From: Weissella confusa
GTDB lineage: Bacteria; Bacillota; Bacilli; Lactobacillales; Lactobacillaceae
Assembly: GCA_014332815.1 (NCBI GenBank)
Contig: JACSZT010000005.1
Location: 39,994 to 103,993, forward strand
DNA: 64,000 nt
Reading direction: 5' to 3'
Shown here: positions 11,996-23,630 of the stretch, in pieces
How positions within the stretch are numbered: position 1 is the first letter of the stretch
Layout of the letters: each line of letters begins with the position of its first letter
Notes under the pieces: generated by a model
What the model saw: only the letters and a program-made list of their open reading frames with translations
The model's database searches: none
What the model was told of the DNA's origin: nothing
Made by a program: the position numbers and the translations under genes

Positions 11996-12565
11996 TTATT
12001 ACGCGTTGGGTGTACTCGGTTCTTTACGCAATGACACAACCTTCTCCAGCGTACCTTGTTCGAACTTGGCATAACCCTTAACCGTTTCCAACAAGTTCGG
12101 AATCAAATCGTTACGACGCTTCAATTGCACATCAATTTGGCTCCAAGCCTCTTGTGTGTGCATACGCGCCTTAACCAAGCCGTTGTAGATGCTGATCCAA
12201 ATCAAACCAATCACGACTACCGTGTTGAACAATTGACGTGAGTAAGCAATCTTGTTTTCAGTGTTCGTCAACTCATCCATTAACTTGTTGTATTGGGTTG
12301 ATGCCTTCAAGTCTGGGTAAGCTTCCGCAACCGCAAAGACTGACTTCAAGCTCGTCGTCAATTGGTCAGAAATTTCCATGGCTTGTTGGTGGTCGCCAGA
12401 TGGCACTTGCGTCAAAGCAACGCTTGTTTTTGGCAATTTGGTCAAATAACATCTGCGTTTAAACCTCGATTACATTCCTTGATCGTCAAATGAAACCTTA
12501 ACAACCTGCTTCTCTTCTTCAGGCGTCTCCAAGAATTCGCTTGGTTGGAAGTGGTGAATCCCAGC
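11996..12565 (-). CDS. lemA: LemA family protein, block-inverted
   Basis: Restored 189 aa. One N-terminal membrane helix ([20 protein letters not shown]), then the coiled LemA domain with [31 protein letters not shown] split over block edges, and the C-terminal [17 protein letters not shown]. Function is poorly defined; it is almost always next to HtpX, as here. An AGGGGG site precedes the ATG. About 90 nt upstream lies an AT-rich stretch with TGGTAAAAT, a possible promoter. Confidence 0.88.
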
Positions 12566-12582
12566 GATGATGTTCGTTGGGA

Positions 12583-14989
<2,407 letters not shown>

Positions 14990-15022
14990 TGGAATTCATG
15001 CGTGGCCTCAACCAGCATCTTG

Positions 15023-15058
15023 GTAATCCAGTTTGTACCAATTACACCTAACTTTAGT
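15023..15058 (-). terminator. Terminator between rlmD and the oxidoreductase (restored position)
   Basis: Imperfect GC-rich stem AGCTCGCCGACTG/TTTGGTGGGCT followed by TTTTTT, printed at 15125-15160. Confidence 0.65.
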
Positions 15059-15069
15059 GTCATTTCCAT

Positions 15070-15100
15070 ATCCCTCGTTTCCTAAAAGCGCTTTCAATAA
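15070..15100 (-). promoter_or_regulatory. Promoter with CcpA cre-like site before the Gfo/Idh gene (restored position)
   Basis: Restored order is TATAAT, then 11 nt, then TGAAAGCGCTTTTA, one base from a consensus cre, then the ribosome site and ATG. A cre just after the start point normally gives CcpA roadblock repression. Printed at 15083-15113. The whole element sits inside one block. Confidence 0.6.
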
Positions 15101-15119
15101 TACTTTTATTATACCTTGC

Positions 15120-16112
15120 ACCACCAAAAAAGCCCACCAAACAGTTAAACAGTCGGCGAGCTTCTTCGGGTTATCGATTTAATTTTTTAGCCGTGTAACT
15201 CGTGTTCGATGGCTTGTACAACTTGGTCATAGTGCAGGCTGTTTGGTGAAGCGATGTAAACCACTTCGATACCACTGTTGTAGAAATCTGCCAAATCAGT
15301 AAACACAGGGACATCCCCGAAATCAGCGGCAAAGGCTGCCCCAGTTTCAGCACGGCGTGAGTATACGGCTGCTAGTTCATAGTCATTATGTGAAGAGTAC
15401 TTCTCATAGACCAGTGTCGCACCAGAAATGTGGTCCATTTCACCAATCTTCTTCGCAATTGCCTTAAAGTTTGGTTGGTGAATGTGGCGTGTAGCCTCAA
15501 ACAAACGCACATTTGGGTGCTCACGAAGCAATGAGTACACCGCTTCGTACTCCTTCGTGTTTGAAAAGGCTGACTTTTCAACAATCGCAGCATAACGCAA
15601 AATAGCGATACCACGACCATCAGCCCCATTACGCAATGGCGTTGCGAAGTAGTGGCTTTCCTTCGGCATACCGAACAAGGCAATCGCTGCATAAAGTGGA
15701 TAAACACCCAAGTCGGTCAACGCACCGGCACTAAACTCACGCGTCAACACGTTCGGCTCCTCACCCGCCAAGTACGCATCAAAGACGAAGACGCTCATTT
15801 CAGCCACCATTGGGTTACCAGGGAATTCTTCACTCAAGACTGTGTCGTTGCCTTGACCATCCTTGTACGTGACTTCATGCAACTCTGCAATGTTGTCGAT
15901 GACAATAGTGTCACGCAACCCAAGAATTTCAGACGTCAAATAGCTGTTGGCACCCTTACCGAATTGCACTGTCACATCAAAGCTCATTGTCTTTCTAATT
16001 GTAACAGAAAAGCGCCCCACAAAACGTGCGACGCTTATCATTCGTTCATTTTACTTATCAGCTGGGAAAACAATTCCTGCGTCTTGACGCAAGTTTGTCA
16101 TCACAATGTTGA
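15120..16112 (-). CDS. Gfo/Idh/MocA family oxidoreductase, block-inverted
   Basis: Restored 330 aa NAD(P)-dependent dehydrogenase acting on a sugar or similar polyol. N-terminal Rossmann motif KLGVIGTNWI, then AVYSRRAETGAAFAADFGD, VYIASPNSLHYDQVVQAIEH, a TNFKAI-type central region and LTDLGVYPLYAAIALFG, where the D-x-G-x-Y segment marks the catalytic face. C-terminus QDAGIVFPADK. An upstream ATG 6 nt earlier is possible; this start has the better spacing from GAGG. The cre site suggests catabolite control. Substrate unknown. Confidence 0.8.
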
Positions 16113-16202
16113 CGCGTTGGCTCAATGTCAACAATTGACGGTATTCTTCATCGTTAGCAACTGGATCATTGATAATCTTCACCGGTACCAACGTTGGCAA
16201 CA

Positions 16203-17501
16203 ATGGCCACGTAAAGGCCAAAGTCTTTCCAGTTCCAGTTGGTGCCAAGGCATCGATTGATTCACCAGCAGCCAATGGTTCAGCTACGGCTTCTTGAATT
16301 GGCGTTAGCGTGGTAAACCCAACACTAGCCAATCGCTCTTCAAAACGAGTATCCATTTTCTATCCTCATTCAATTTCTGATTCAGCAACACGACCTGGTG
16401 TTCCAACAATCACTTCTGGGTGCTTCTTCAAGGCATCTAGTTGACGCTTCACGTTCGCGCCACCAGTCAAAGCCAACACCTTCAAGTCCACCAAAGTTGC
16501 CCATTCACGTACAACACGGGTCGTTTGCATGGCCAATTCTTGTGATGGTGCCAAGATTAGCAATTGTTCACCATCCTAGTCGCGATCGAACAAACCAGCC
16601 GCGATTGTCGTATCTACTTCTGTCGCCCCAAATAAAGCAACTTGTACATCAGGGTCGTCAATAGCGTCCCATACGCCGTCAATTTGCTTAGCAGTATCTT
16701 CAGTCAACAATTCGTCTGCTTCGTCCAAAAGCAACGTACGCAAACGCTTCAACTTCAACTTACCGTTGTCGACCTCCATTGCCACGTGTTCGTGCGCCAA
16801 GAAACTAGCCGTCACCTTCAATTGCTTGGTCGTGTTAAAGAACACAATCGCTTGGAAGTTCTTGCGCGCTGCCAATTGGCGTAAGCGCTTGTTGCGTTGC
16901 TCGCGGGCAGTTGGCCAGAATTCGTGGGCAATTGCCGTTGGAATTGGGACATTACGTTGGTCAATACGCGTACTACGACCCGTACGGCCGGCACGGTGTG
17001 TATAAGTTTCACCGTTACGTGGCAAATCAAAGTTGATAACCGCTGACAAGTCAGGAATATCCAAACCACGCGCAGCCACATCAGTCGTCAACAAGAACTT
17101 TGCCGTACCCTTACGGAAGTTTTCCAATGACTTGGCGCGCGTTGAACTAGAATCACCACGGACCAATGTCTTTGCAACCGGACGTGGCTTATCAGCCGTT
17201 TCCTTGTTTGCACCTGGTTCTACCGTATGACCAGCTGACCCTGAGAATGACGTTGGCTTCGTAGCTTGACTAGCACCGTTGACCAATTGAATATCAACAG
17301 CCACCAAACGACGCAAATCACGCAAATCGTGATCATTTCCGAATGAAATAACCAAACCATGCTTGCCCAATACATTTTCACAAACTAAGAGCAAAAAGAA
17401 AGACCGCTATTTCCGAAATAGCGGTCTAAATGCCTAGTTTTCGCCGTTTTTACGCTTTGGCTTACCCTTATTTTTACTGTGCTTACGCTTAGCTTTTTTC
17501 T
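16203..17501 (-). CDS. DEAD-box ATP-dependent RNA helicase, block-inverted
   Basis: Restored 432 aa, CshB-like. Motifs in restored order are Q motif TPIQEAV, Walker A APTGTGKT, PSQELAMQ, TPGRV, DEADELL, FGAT in place of SAT, TTDVAARGLDIP and HRAGRTGR. A strongly basic C-terminal tail rich in Lys follows, ending KPKRKNGEN, likely RNA-binding. Cold-adaptation or ribosome-assembly roles are known for this family. An intrinsic terminator follows the stop. Confidence 0.87.
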
Positions 17502-17507
17502 CTTTTG

Positions 17508-17542
17508 CGAAGCGATCTGTACGCGCCACAACTTCTTCGGCC
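17508..17542 (-). terminator. Terminator after the helicase gene (restored position)
   Basis: AGACCGCTATTTC/GAAATAGCGGTCT stem with TTTCTTTTT tail, printed at 17393-17427. Confidence 0.8.
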
Positions 17543-17689
17543 TTCTTTTTTTGGACCTTACGCACCTAACAAAAGCTTCAAGTAACGGTAATAAATTGGC
17601 AAACGCTTAGCGGTCGCGCGGGGGATGTCATGTTCTGCCATGTCAACCTACCTCATTTTCTAAAAAATTTTATTTTCATGCTATTTCAC

Positions 17690-18334
17690 AAACAAAAAAA
17701 CGTTTGTGAACTCTCTATCCTTATTTATAGTAACACATTCCCTGCTTTATGTGAACTAAATAACGACTCCGACAAGGGCAACTGATGCCAAAGTGTCTTG
17801 GTTCAAAATTTCACCGAAGAACGTCATCAATGCCTTAACGTCGTACCCGTAACCACGCTTTCCCAATGCACCAAAGTATGAGAAATCACGACGAATCGTC
17901 GCAGCGTCAAACTTAACAGCATCAGACAATTCGTTTGATGAAACGCGAGTCGTCCCCGCATCCACTGGTGCTGGGACCGTCAAAATTGCCACATCAATGC
18001 GTTGATCAGAAATTTGCTTCTCCAAATCGTCCATGCTGTATACAGGGACACCAGCTTGAATCGTGTTCACGATATCTTCGTTAATATCAAAAGCTGCAGA
18101 AATGCGGGCGTTTGAGCTTTGGTGGAAGTTAAAGTTCAACAAAGCTTGTCCCAAATTACCTGGAATGGGTGACTTCTCGTGTCATTATTCAGCCTCTGAA
18201 GCGCCAAAGTTATTGATGAAGTACAACAACGTTTGCAATTCGTTCGTCAAATCAACGTTTTGTACGCGGACATCACTAGGCACATCCAAACGCAATGGCG
18301 TGAAGTTCAAAATTCCGTGTACCCCGGCCTTAGC
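17690..18334 (-). CDS. rex: Redox-sensing transcriptional repressor Rex, block-inverted
   Basis: NADH/NAD-responsive repressor of fermentation genes. Restored 214 aa: N-terminal winged helix with [41 protein letters not shown] and KRGYGYDV, then the Rossmann motif [11 protein letters not shown] and [10 protein letters not shown]-terminal [13 protein letters not shown], with [16 protein letters not shown] matching the family. Upstream (printed 17676-17701) an inverted repeat pairs TTCACAAAC with GTTTGTGAA, resembling Rex half-sites but facing outward, so autoregulation is only a guess. A hairpin of GTCACCC/GGGTGGC plus TTTTTATTT follows the stop, split over two blocks. Confidence 0.9.
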
Positions 18335-18385
18335 CAAACGGTTAGCCAATTCTTGGGCTGGGGCCCATTTTACAAACAGTCGTGA

Positions 18386-18634
18386 TGGTTAGGCACGCCT
18401 ATTTGAGGCGTTATCATTTTAGAGGTCTTAGACAATAATAACGTCTGTAACATATGAGAAATGCTAAGTATGAACTACTTAACATATATCATTCTACCAA
18501 AACGACTTTCACAAAGTAAGCGTTGTCATGTTTCAAAATGAAATAAAAAGCCACCCGTTTAACGTAAAGTTGGCAATCTCGTTATGAAAAATCAAGCCCA
18601 ACGAAATTATCAAAATCAGTAGTACACCCAGCCA
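18386..18634 (-). other. Noncoding leader before the sortase, with terminator-like hairpin
   Basis: About 250 nt without a gene after restoration. It holds a TAGAAT -10-like box, a small AACGCC..GGCGT hairpin and, about 50 nt before the sortase start, an ATGGGCC/GGCCCAT stem followed by TTTTTATT. A promoter followed by a terminator before the start codon fits a small RNA or an attenuator-type leader. No known riboswitch was recognised. Confidence 0.4.
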
Positions 18635-19369
18635 TTTCAGCCATGCGAATTTCTTCTTCTTTTTCTTTTCACTCATATCAACGTCACCCCTCGTTAATTT
18701 ACTGATATCGTACCACCAAATTAATAAAAAGATGGGCCTCCGATATGAATATATGCCGTTTGAAATTGGTACCGAAATACCAACTTCCGGCACAGCGACA
18801 AAGCCAATAAAATTAATCTTGTCTGAATTCAAGCGCGCTTGTAGCACCTGCTGCGCTGTTAAAGCGCCCACTTTCTGCCAATCGTAGTTCGCCTGTTTCT
18901 TTTCTTTCTGCCCGGCCTTGATCGATTGCTTTGTAACTTGTGGTTCGAATGATTTGTAGCGATAAACCTTGTTCATATCAGTCAGATAAATGTCTTGGCC
19001 CACTTTTCCTTTGTAGTAAAGTGGCGAGAACAGCAAATCACGGCCTGAGTCACCTGGAATAAAGTGAGAAGCTAAGGCATAATTGCCTTCCCCCATCACT
19101 TCATCAGGAAACATCGTCCCAGCACCTAGCGACAAGTTTAAATCAGTCGTACGGTTATCCGTAGTGAATGCCTTTTGAATGTCTTTTGGCGTTTCTGCCC
19201 AAGTCTTTACCCCTTGTAGCTCACCACGCATCATAATACGGCCACGTTCGGCCGTGTAATCACACGTGATCAACGTGACCAGCTTCTTACCTTCAACTGG
19301 GTAAACCCAATCGACATCGGTTGGCTGAATCACCTTGAAGTCCACTGCTTTAAAGTCCGCCATAACTAA
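18635..19369 (-). CDS. srtA: Sortase (class A-like), block-inverted
   Basis: Membrane transpeptidase anchoring LPxTG proteins to peptidoglycan. Restored about 240 aa. Lysine-rich start MSEKKKKKKFAWLKWLG, one membrane helix (LLILIISLGLIF), then VGISVPIS, the histidine in ASHFIPGDSGRDLLFSP, the cysteine in TLITCDYTAERGR and an arginine shortly after (ERGRIMM). His-Cys-Arg are all present. The last codons depend on whether the next 198-bp block (19349-19546) is also inverted; both readings give a stop within 7 codons. A GAGGGGTGA site precedes the ATG. Confidence 0.85.
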
Positions 19370-19538
19370 CTATGTCTATTACTACAACAATAAGCGGATA
19401 AAAACAAAACTGGCCGGAAGAACTCCGGTTCAATACCGAAATCTTTCCGACCAGTTAGCCGCTTAAACGTCACTCCAATTTTCGGGGTTCAGTTCATGGC
19501 ACCAAATACGGCGCCAATGGCTTTTTTTGAGTCGTTAC
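19370..19538. other. Junction between block-inverted region and prophage
   Basis: Noncoding. Contains a stem AACTGGTCGG/CCGGCCAGTT (19408-19456) with a T-rich tail on the minus strand, so as printed it terminates the leftward prophage genes. At 19471-19496 the minus strand reads TGAACTGAACCCC followed by a GAAAATTGGA-like stretch, similar to IS3-family inverted-repeat ends; no transposase is present. Whether 19349-19546 is itself an inverted block cannot be decided from frames. Confidence 0.5.
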
Positions 19539-20003
19539 TTAATCCACGATATATTTAATTGACTCATCTGCCTTATGCTCCAAGTCTCGAATGCGTTCAA
19601 CCGTCATTTTGTAGAAGTTGTCTGCATCTTCTTCGCTAGTGTCATAGGATAGGTATGCAAATTTTGCACTATCGCGGTAGATGTCATGCGAAAACGCACT
19701 GATGTGATCCATTTTTAGACGTTGTGCCGCCTTTGCAAGGTCAGTTTTGAGTTCATCTGGGAAATCATTCGAGAAGATGTGATAAACGGTCACAATGACC
19801 TTGCTGTGAGGATTGATGACCATACCAACTTCACCGCTATGCCATACTTGTGTGCCGTTATTTTGCATCTTGACCATTTCTGCATCCATGTTGAATGACG
19901 TCAGCCAGTTCTTCCAATTATTTCGCTCCGTTTTGAAGCGGCTCTTCAATTGCTCTGCTGCATGCTCACTGAACTCATACAGCTCAATACGCTTAATTCC
20001 CAT
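19539..20003 (-). CDS. Hypothetical phage protein
   Basis: 154 aa, not recognised. Starts MGIKRIELYEFSEHAAEQLKSRFK; mixed alpha/beta with a TVYHIFSND segment and an acidic C-terminus. An AAAGGAG site lies 7 nt before the ATG. It is last in the leftward early operon, after the DnaD-like protein, where phages often carry transcription activators or recombination accessory genes. The last codon spans a position that would be a block edge (19546/19547), so the true C-terminus may differ by one or two residues. Confidence 0.7.
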   Translation of the reverse strand: MGIKRIELYEFSEHAAEQLKSRFKTERNNWKNWLTSFNMDAEMVKMQNNGTQVWHSGEVGMVINPHSKVIVTVYHIFSNDFPDELKTDLAKAAQRLKMDHISAFSHDIYRDSAKFAYLSYDTSEEDADNFYKMTVERIRDLEHKADESIKYIVD

Positions 20004-20055
20004 GTTTACTCCTTTGTTACCCGCCCTATCCCGTCATCGCTGACACACTCTTAAT

Positions 20056-20580
20056 TTAGAAACGCTGTACAACACGTCTGCCGTTCGCTGTGCGCCCGTT
20101 TGACGCATTAGCGGCTAATCGGTCAGCTCGTGTCCTTCTAAGTTCTGACAGCTTCTCTGCTGTCCCCTTAGCCATATCTGCAACTGATGCATAGCCAAGT
20201 TCTTTAGCCATACGTTGATTTTGTTGATCAATCTGTTCAGCAGTCGGTTTACTTGGTCCGGTTTCACGTTGAATCGGCTGGTTTCCGTACCGTGTTTGCT
20301 GAATCTTTTGAGCTTCACTTTCATATTCACCAACAGCCGTTGCATTAGTAGCGCCAGCATTCAGCCACTTATTTAAGTTATTCTCAACAGCCATCGCTGT
20401 CTTACCACCATTTTTTTCAGCTGCTCGAATGGCTAAGATGATTAGCTTATTTGCTTCTTCGTCAGAATCAGCATTATGAACAGCTAGTTCATACAGGTTC
20501 GTGATGTCTTGAAACATAAAGCCGTTTTCTTTTAACCCTGCTTTTTGCCACTCAATGATGATTTGCTTTTGATTTAACAT
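20056..20580 (-). CDS. Phage replication protein with DnaD-like C-terminal domain
   Basis: 174 aa from MLNQKQIIIEWQKAG. The middle part, with helices ending in NNLNKWLNAGATNAT, matches the DnaB/DnaD domain that ends in a Trp-containing 'ILxxWxxxG' helix. The C-terminus is basic with Arg-rich NGRTANGRRVVQRF. A GGTGGAG site precedes this ATG; an in-frame ATG 12 nt and others up to 30 nt upstream are less well placed. It lies next to the iteron cluster and the winged-helix protein at 20754. The two together look like the two halves of a usual phage replisome organiser. Confidence 0.65.
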   Translation of the reverse strand: MLNQKQIIIEWQKAGLKENGFMFQDITNLYELAVHNADSDEEANKLIILAIRAAEKNGGKTAMAVENNLNKWLNAGATNATAVGEYESEAQKIQQTRYGNQPIQRETGPSKPTAEQIDQQNQRMAKELGYASVADMAKGTAEKLSELRRTRADRLAANASNGRTANGRRVVQRF

Positions 20581-20654
20581 TTTCTCCACCATTTGGCTGG
20601 CTAGTACCATCGACTTGGTTCCGTATACTATGAGTGCGGCTAGCCAGCGGGCCG

Positions 20655-20784
20655 ATTGATATTCTTTAATTATTGATATTCTTATAAATTGATATTCTTA
20701 GGGTGTCGGTTTACTACATGTAGTAAATGCGACATGTGGTTAATGCCCTGATATCAACGTTCACCAGGTGTCGCATTTGCGACA
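20655..20784. other. Candidate phage replication origin: iterons and palindromes
   Basis: Three exact copies of ATTGATATTCTT at 20655-20666, 20672-20683 and 20688-20699. They are followed by a perfect 18-bp palindrome TTTACTACATGTAGTAAA at 20710-20727 and a GCGACATGTGGTT direct repeat at 20729-20741 and 20779-20791. A TGTCGCA/TGCGACA palindrome lies at 20769-20784. The site sits between two replication genes and is AT rich, as expected for an initiator-bound origin. Confidence 0.65.
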
Positions 20785-21080
20785 TGTGGTTTTTCGTGTA
20801 CAATCCGCTCCCATTCAACGATTTGGCCCTTATTATTTCGCAATGGTTGGCGCGTCATGTACCCATACTTTTCCAAGATATTCATCTGATTTGAAACCCA
20901 ACGCTCGTTGTGACCCAAGTCCTTTGCAATGACCGAATTGTGAAACACCCAGTTATCAGCCATTGATAGCATGTACATCAGTAACCGATATGGGCCATCT
21001 TTTAAGCGTGTGTCTCGCAATGTCTCATTCGGTATCTGGGTAAACCCATGGGGTCGCCTTTCTCTTTTGATCATCATCAA
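20754..21080 (-). CDS. Phage replisome organiser, winged-helix N-terminal domain
   Basis: 108 aa. KRERRPHGFTQIPNETLRD then RLKDGPYRLLMYMLSMAD and LGHNERWVSNQMNILEKYGYM form the helix-turn-helix domain typical of phage DnaD-type initiators. Ends in TGA without a DnaD domain, which is instead in the gene at 20056 beyond the iterons. It overlaps the HNH gene by 56 nt. AAGGAG just before a run of three ATG codons leaves the exact start within 6 nt. Its last codons contain the TGTCGCA palindrome. Confidence 0.7.
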   Translation of the reverse strand: MMMIKRERRPHGFTQIPNETLRDTRLKDGPYRLLMYMLSMADNWVFHNSVIAKDLGHNERWVSNQMNILEKYGYMTRQPLRNNKGQIVEWERIVHEKPHVANATPGER

Positions 21081-21750
21081 ACTCCTTAATCTGTTTCTTT
21101 GACATCAAGCCAAGCTTAACGAGCTGGTCACCACGCAAATAAATTCCTTCAATGTGATATTTAGCTGCAAAGCCAGGCCACCCAATATCGTGAGCTTCCT
21201 TGTGGTGAACCGCACACAACGCAATCAAACGATGTTCTCGATGGTCAGTTTCTGTACGGTCGTTTCCCATTCCAATCGTGTCGACGTGGTGTATCTGAGC
21301 TGGCTGTCCGCAGATAACACAACTTCGATGAATCAGTGACATTTCCATGTACCGCGCCAAATCATCATTTAGTTCGGCACCACTCTTACTCATTGGTATA
21401 TGATGTCTGATTGCAAATTCCAACAAGAATGAAATGAACTCTCTAGCCGTCGTCATGTCAGTATCTGAGAAGCTGAAGTAGTCTTCTCCAGTCTCGGCAA
21501 CCCAATAAGACTTCATTAGGTCCTTCACTTCTTCCGGAGCATACCCAGTCCACTTCGCAATGTCATTCATGATTGCGTATGCTTTTTTGCGTTGTATCTT
21601 GCTAACTTGCCGTTCATCAGCTAATTGAAGCACCGCTTGTGGCATTTCATTCGTTGTTGTCAGGGATAGACTAGCAAGCTCTTGGGCATCACTAACCGTA
21701 AACGTCACGTTTCGACCATTTACATTCGTAACCCTTCCCCACAAGTCCAT
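21025..21750 (-). CDS. Putative phage HNH nuclease
   Basis: 241 aa. The C-terminal half has an HNH/zinc layout: CVICGQPAQIHHVDTIG, then HRLIALCAVHHKEAHDIGW, typical of the phage HNHc_6 family found in early gene clusters. The N-terminal 130 residues are helical without a known motif. Likely acts in phage recombination or replication. The ATG lies 10 nt upstream of the end of the SSB-tailed gene's stop, preceded by a GAGGTGAGAG site. Confidence 0.75.
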   Translation of the reverse strand: MDLWGRVTNVNGRNVTFTVSDAQELASLSLTTTNEMPQAVLQLADERQVSKIQRKKAYAIMNDIAKWTGYAPEEVKDLMKSYWVAETGEDYFSFSDTDMTTAREFISFLLEFAIRHHIPMSKSGAELNDDLARYMEMSLIHRSCVICGQPAQIHHVDTIGMGNDRTETDHREHRLIALCAVHHKEAHDIGWPGFAAKYHIEGIYLRGDQLVKLGLMSKKQIKEFDDDQKRKATPWVYPDTE

Positions 21751-21760
21751 CTCTCACCTC

Positions 21761-22630
21761 TTAAAACGGTAAATCGTCTTCGTTAATATCAATCTCGTCA
21801 GCTGGTGCGCCAACTGGCTTGCCTGTAAACGGATTAATACCTTGGACTTTCGCCGGTTGTTGTTGTGCTGTTGGTTGACCACCACTAGTGATCACAACCT
21901 GTGGTGCTGGTGTCGTTGCACTTTTGGCAGCTTCAACAATTCGTTCGCTTGCTGAAATCATGTCTAGCCGATATTGTTCAATCGTTTGTGCAGCACTTTC
22001 GGACCATTTGATGAATCCATCAATTTTTTCCTCTGGAATGTCGCTAATCTCAAAATCAAGCACCATATTTGTGCCACCAGCATCATTAGTACGCATCGTT
22101 CCCTTAGCTGTCACCTTAATTAAAGTACGAGCTGATAGTTGACCATAATTGTTCATGGCTTCGTTCAGCAAGTAAGCGTTAACACCTCGTGACACGTACC
22201 AAACTGGTTCAGCAATACCAATCGCTTCTCCGTCAAGATTGACAATGTAGCCAACAAAAACCTGCTCTTGCTTCAACTTATTAGCATCTGCACCAAGCTT
22301 AACGGCCATCTGCTTCCCAGAATCTGCAACGTGAGTAATGCCATCAACCGTCATCACATATGGCGTGTCTTCTCCAGCAATAACGTAATTAGATAGCGTC
22401 TTAGTTGTTGCGTCCGGTGTGTACTTCAGACGAGTCATTACAAAGTGCGTGATGAATTGAAGCGAATTGATGTCTGATGCATCTGAAAGATTTGAACCAG
22501 GCTGCATGATACTGAACTTTCCGCTGTTACCGTTAAAGGCAGTGAACTGTCCTGGGAACGGTGGCAATTCAGACGTCGTTGTTTGAATGCGGTCATTGTT
22601 TCGCAAACGCTCTGCAAATGTATTAGTCAT
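21761..22630 (-). CDS. Phage protein with SSB-like acidic C-terminal tip
   Basis: 289 aa. The body is not recognised beyond a beta-rich central part (YVMTVDGITHVADSGK, VFVGYIVNLDGEAIG). After a Pro/Gln/Thr linker (from about 235) the protein ends DEIDINEDDLPF, the acidic Asp-Leu-Pro-Phe tip used by bacterial SSB to recruit replication and repair proteins. Its place among HNH, DUF1351 and initiator genes fits a single-strand DNA-binding or annealing role. Function by inference only. Confidence 0.6.
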   Translation of the reverse strand: MTNTFAERLRNNDRIQTTTSELPPFPGQFTAFNGNSGKFSIMQPGSNLSDASDINSLQFITHFVMTRLKYTPDATTKTLSNYVIAGEDTPYVMTVDGITHVADSGKQMAVKLGADANKLKQEQVFVGYIVNLDGEAIGIAEPVWYVSRGVNAYLLNEAMNNYGQLSARTLIKVTAKGTMRTNDAGGTNMVLDFEISDIPEEKIDGFIKWSESAAQTIEQYRLDMISASERIVEAAKSATTPAPQVVITSGGQPTAQQQPAKVQGINPFTGKPVGAPADEIDINEDDLPF

Positions 22631-22641
22631 GTTTTTTACCC

Positions 22642-23541
22642 CTATACTTCATATGCACTGAATGAGATACCCCACTCAGTAAATGTCTTGTCCAAGAATT
22701 GCTTTTGCTCATCTGTAAGCTCATCGAACGTGTATTGCCAATTTCGTAGTCGTGGACCAGCTGGTTCAACAATTTCTCCAGTATTCTTATCCACTAGTCG
22801 TTCACCGACCTTCATGGCTTCCTCAGCCCGCTTCTTGCGTGCTTCGTACTCGGCTTGTTCCTTAGCTTTTTGCGCTTCGAACTTAGCCTTAGCTTGTTGA
22901 ACGTCACGATCCATGGCCGCCTTCACTTCATCAAGTGACTTGAATTTAAGCTGGCCAATATAGCCAGACACGCCAACTGGATCAACACCAAGTTGTTCTG
23001 CGTGAGATGTGATTTGTTGGGCTTGAAGCTCAAACAACTCCGCTTGCTGCTTTAATACATCGAATTGACTGCGAACAGCATTTTCCGTCTCATTCCACTT
23101 AGCCGTCTTATTTAACCACTTATCATCAAACACAATGTTTTCAGCTGGCATTCCGTACTCAGAAGAAATCTTTTCAATTTCAGACAATATCAACTGCTTA
23201 CGACTTTGCTTTTCAGCTTCAATCACATCGTCAATTTGTGGCTTCAACGTCTCATCAGACACCTTTTGTATCTTCTTCTCAATTTCTTTGATGCGTGTTT
23301 CGGTCTCTGGCCAATTACCAGCAACTTGACTTGCAATCTTCTTACGGGTGTCACTAAGGCCCTTGTACGCCTTATTTAAGTCGGTGCGTGCCTGCTTAGC
23401 CTGCGCTAACGTTTCAGGTGACACAGGTGTCTTCTTGTACGTCTCAAGCATGGTATCAACGTACTTGTCTAGGTCGTCAATGCCTGGTACTTCTACAAGT
23501 GCCGGCTTAACGTTTGCCTGTTGCAAAGTTAGTTCATTCAT
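22642..23541 (-). CDS. DUF1351 family phage protein
   Basis: 299 aa. MNELTLQQANVKPALVEVPG, then long charged helices with a strong coiled-coil around residues 45-125 and 205-245 (KAKFEAQKAKEQAEYEARKKRAEEA). The C-terminus WQYTFDELTDEQKQFLDKTF is typical of DUF1351 proteins in lactobacillal phages. Often neighbours of single-strand annealing proteins; biochemical role unknown. Start overlaps the preceding small gene by ATGA. Confidence 0.75.
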   Translation of the reverse strand: MNELTLQQANVKPALVEVPGIDDLDKYVDTMLETYKKTPVSPETLAQAKQARTDLNKAYKGLSDTRKKIASQVAGNWPETETRIKEIEKKIQKVSDETLKPQIDDVIEAEKQSRKQLILSEIEKISSEYGMPAENIVFDDKWLNKTAKWNETENAVRSQFDVLKQQAELFELQAQQITSHAEQLGVDPVGVSGYIGQLKFKSLDEVKAAMDRDVQQAKAKFEAQKAKEQAEYEARKKRAEEAMKVGERLVDKNTGEIVEPAGPRLRNWQYTFDELTDEQKQFLDKTFTEWGISFSAYEV

Positions 23542-23630
23542 ATGTCTATATCCTCGTATTCATCTTGATAGCCATCAAATTCTTCATCTTCGACTGGGTC
23601 ATCTGGTGGATCAATCAGTTCATCAAACAC
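23538..23630 (-). CDS. Small acidic phage protein
   Basis: About 30 aa, starting at a GTG that overlaps the stop of the 47-aa gene upstream (GTGTTTGA) and ending in ATGA overlap with the DUF1351 gene. Composition is extreme: DDPVEDEEFDGYQDEYEDIDI. A longer in-frame GTG start at 23723 lacks a ribosome site. Could be a DNA-mimic-like or simply linking peptide. Confidence 0.4.
   Translation of the reverse strand: MFDELIDPPDDPVEDEEFDGYQDEYEDIDI

Noticed and set aside
19471..19496. Insertion sequence at the junction
   Set aside because: Only a short IS3-like end sequence is seen, with no transposase and no second end, so it is mentioned but not called an IS.
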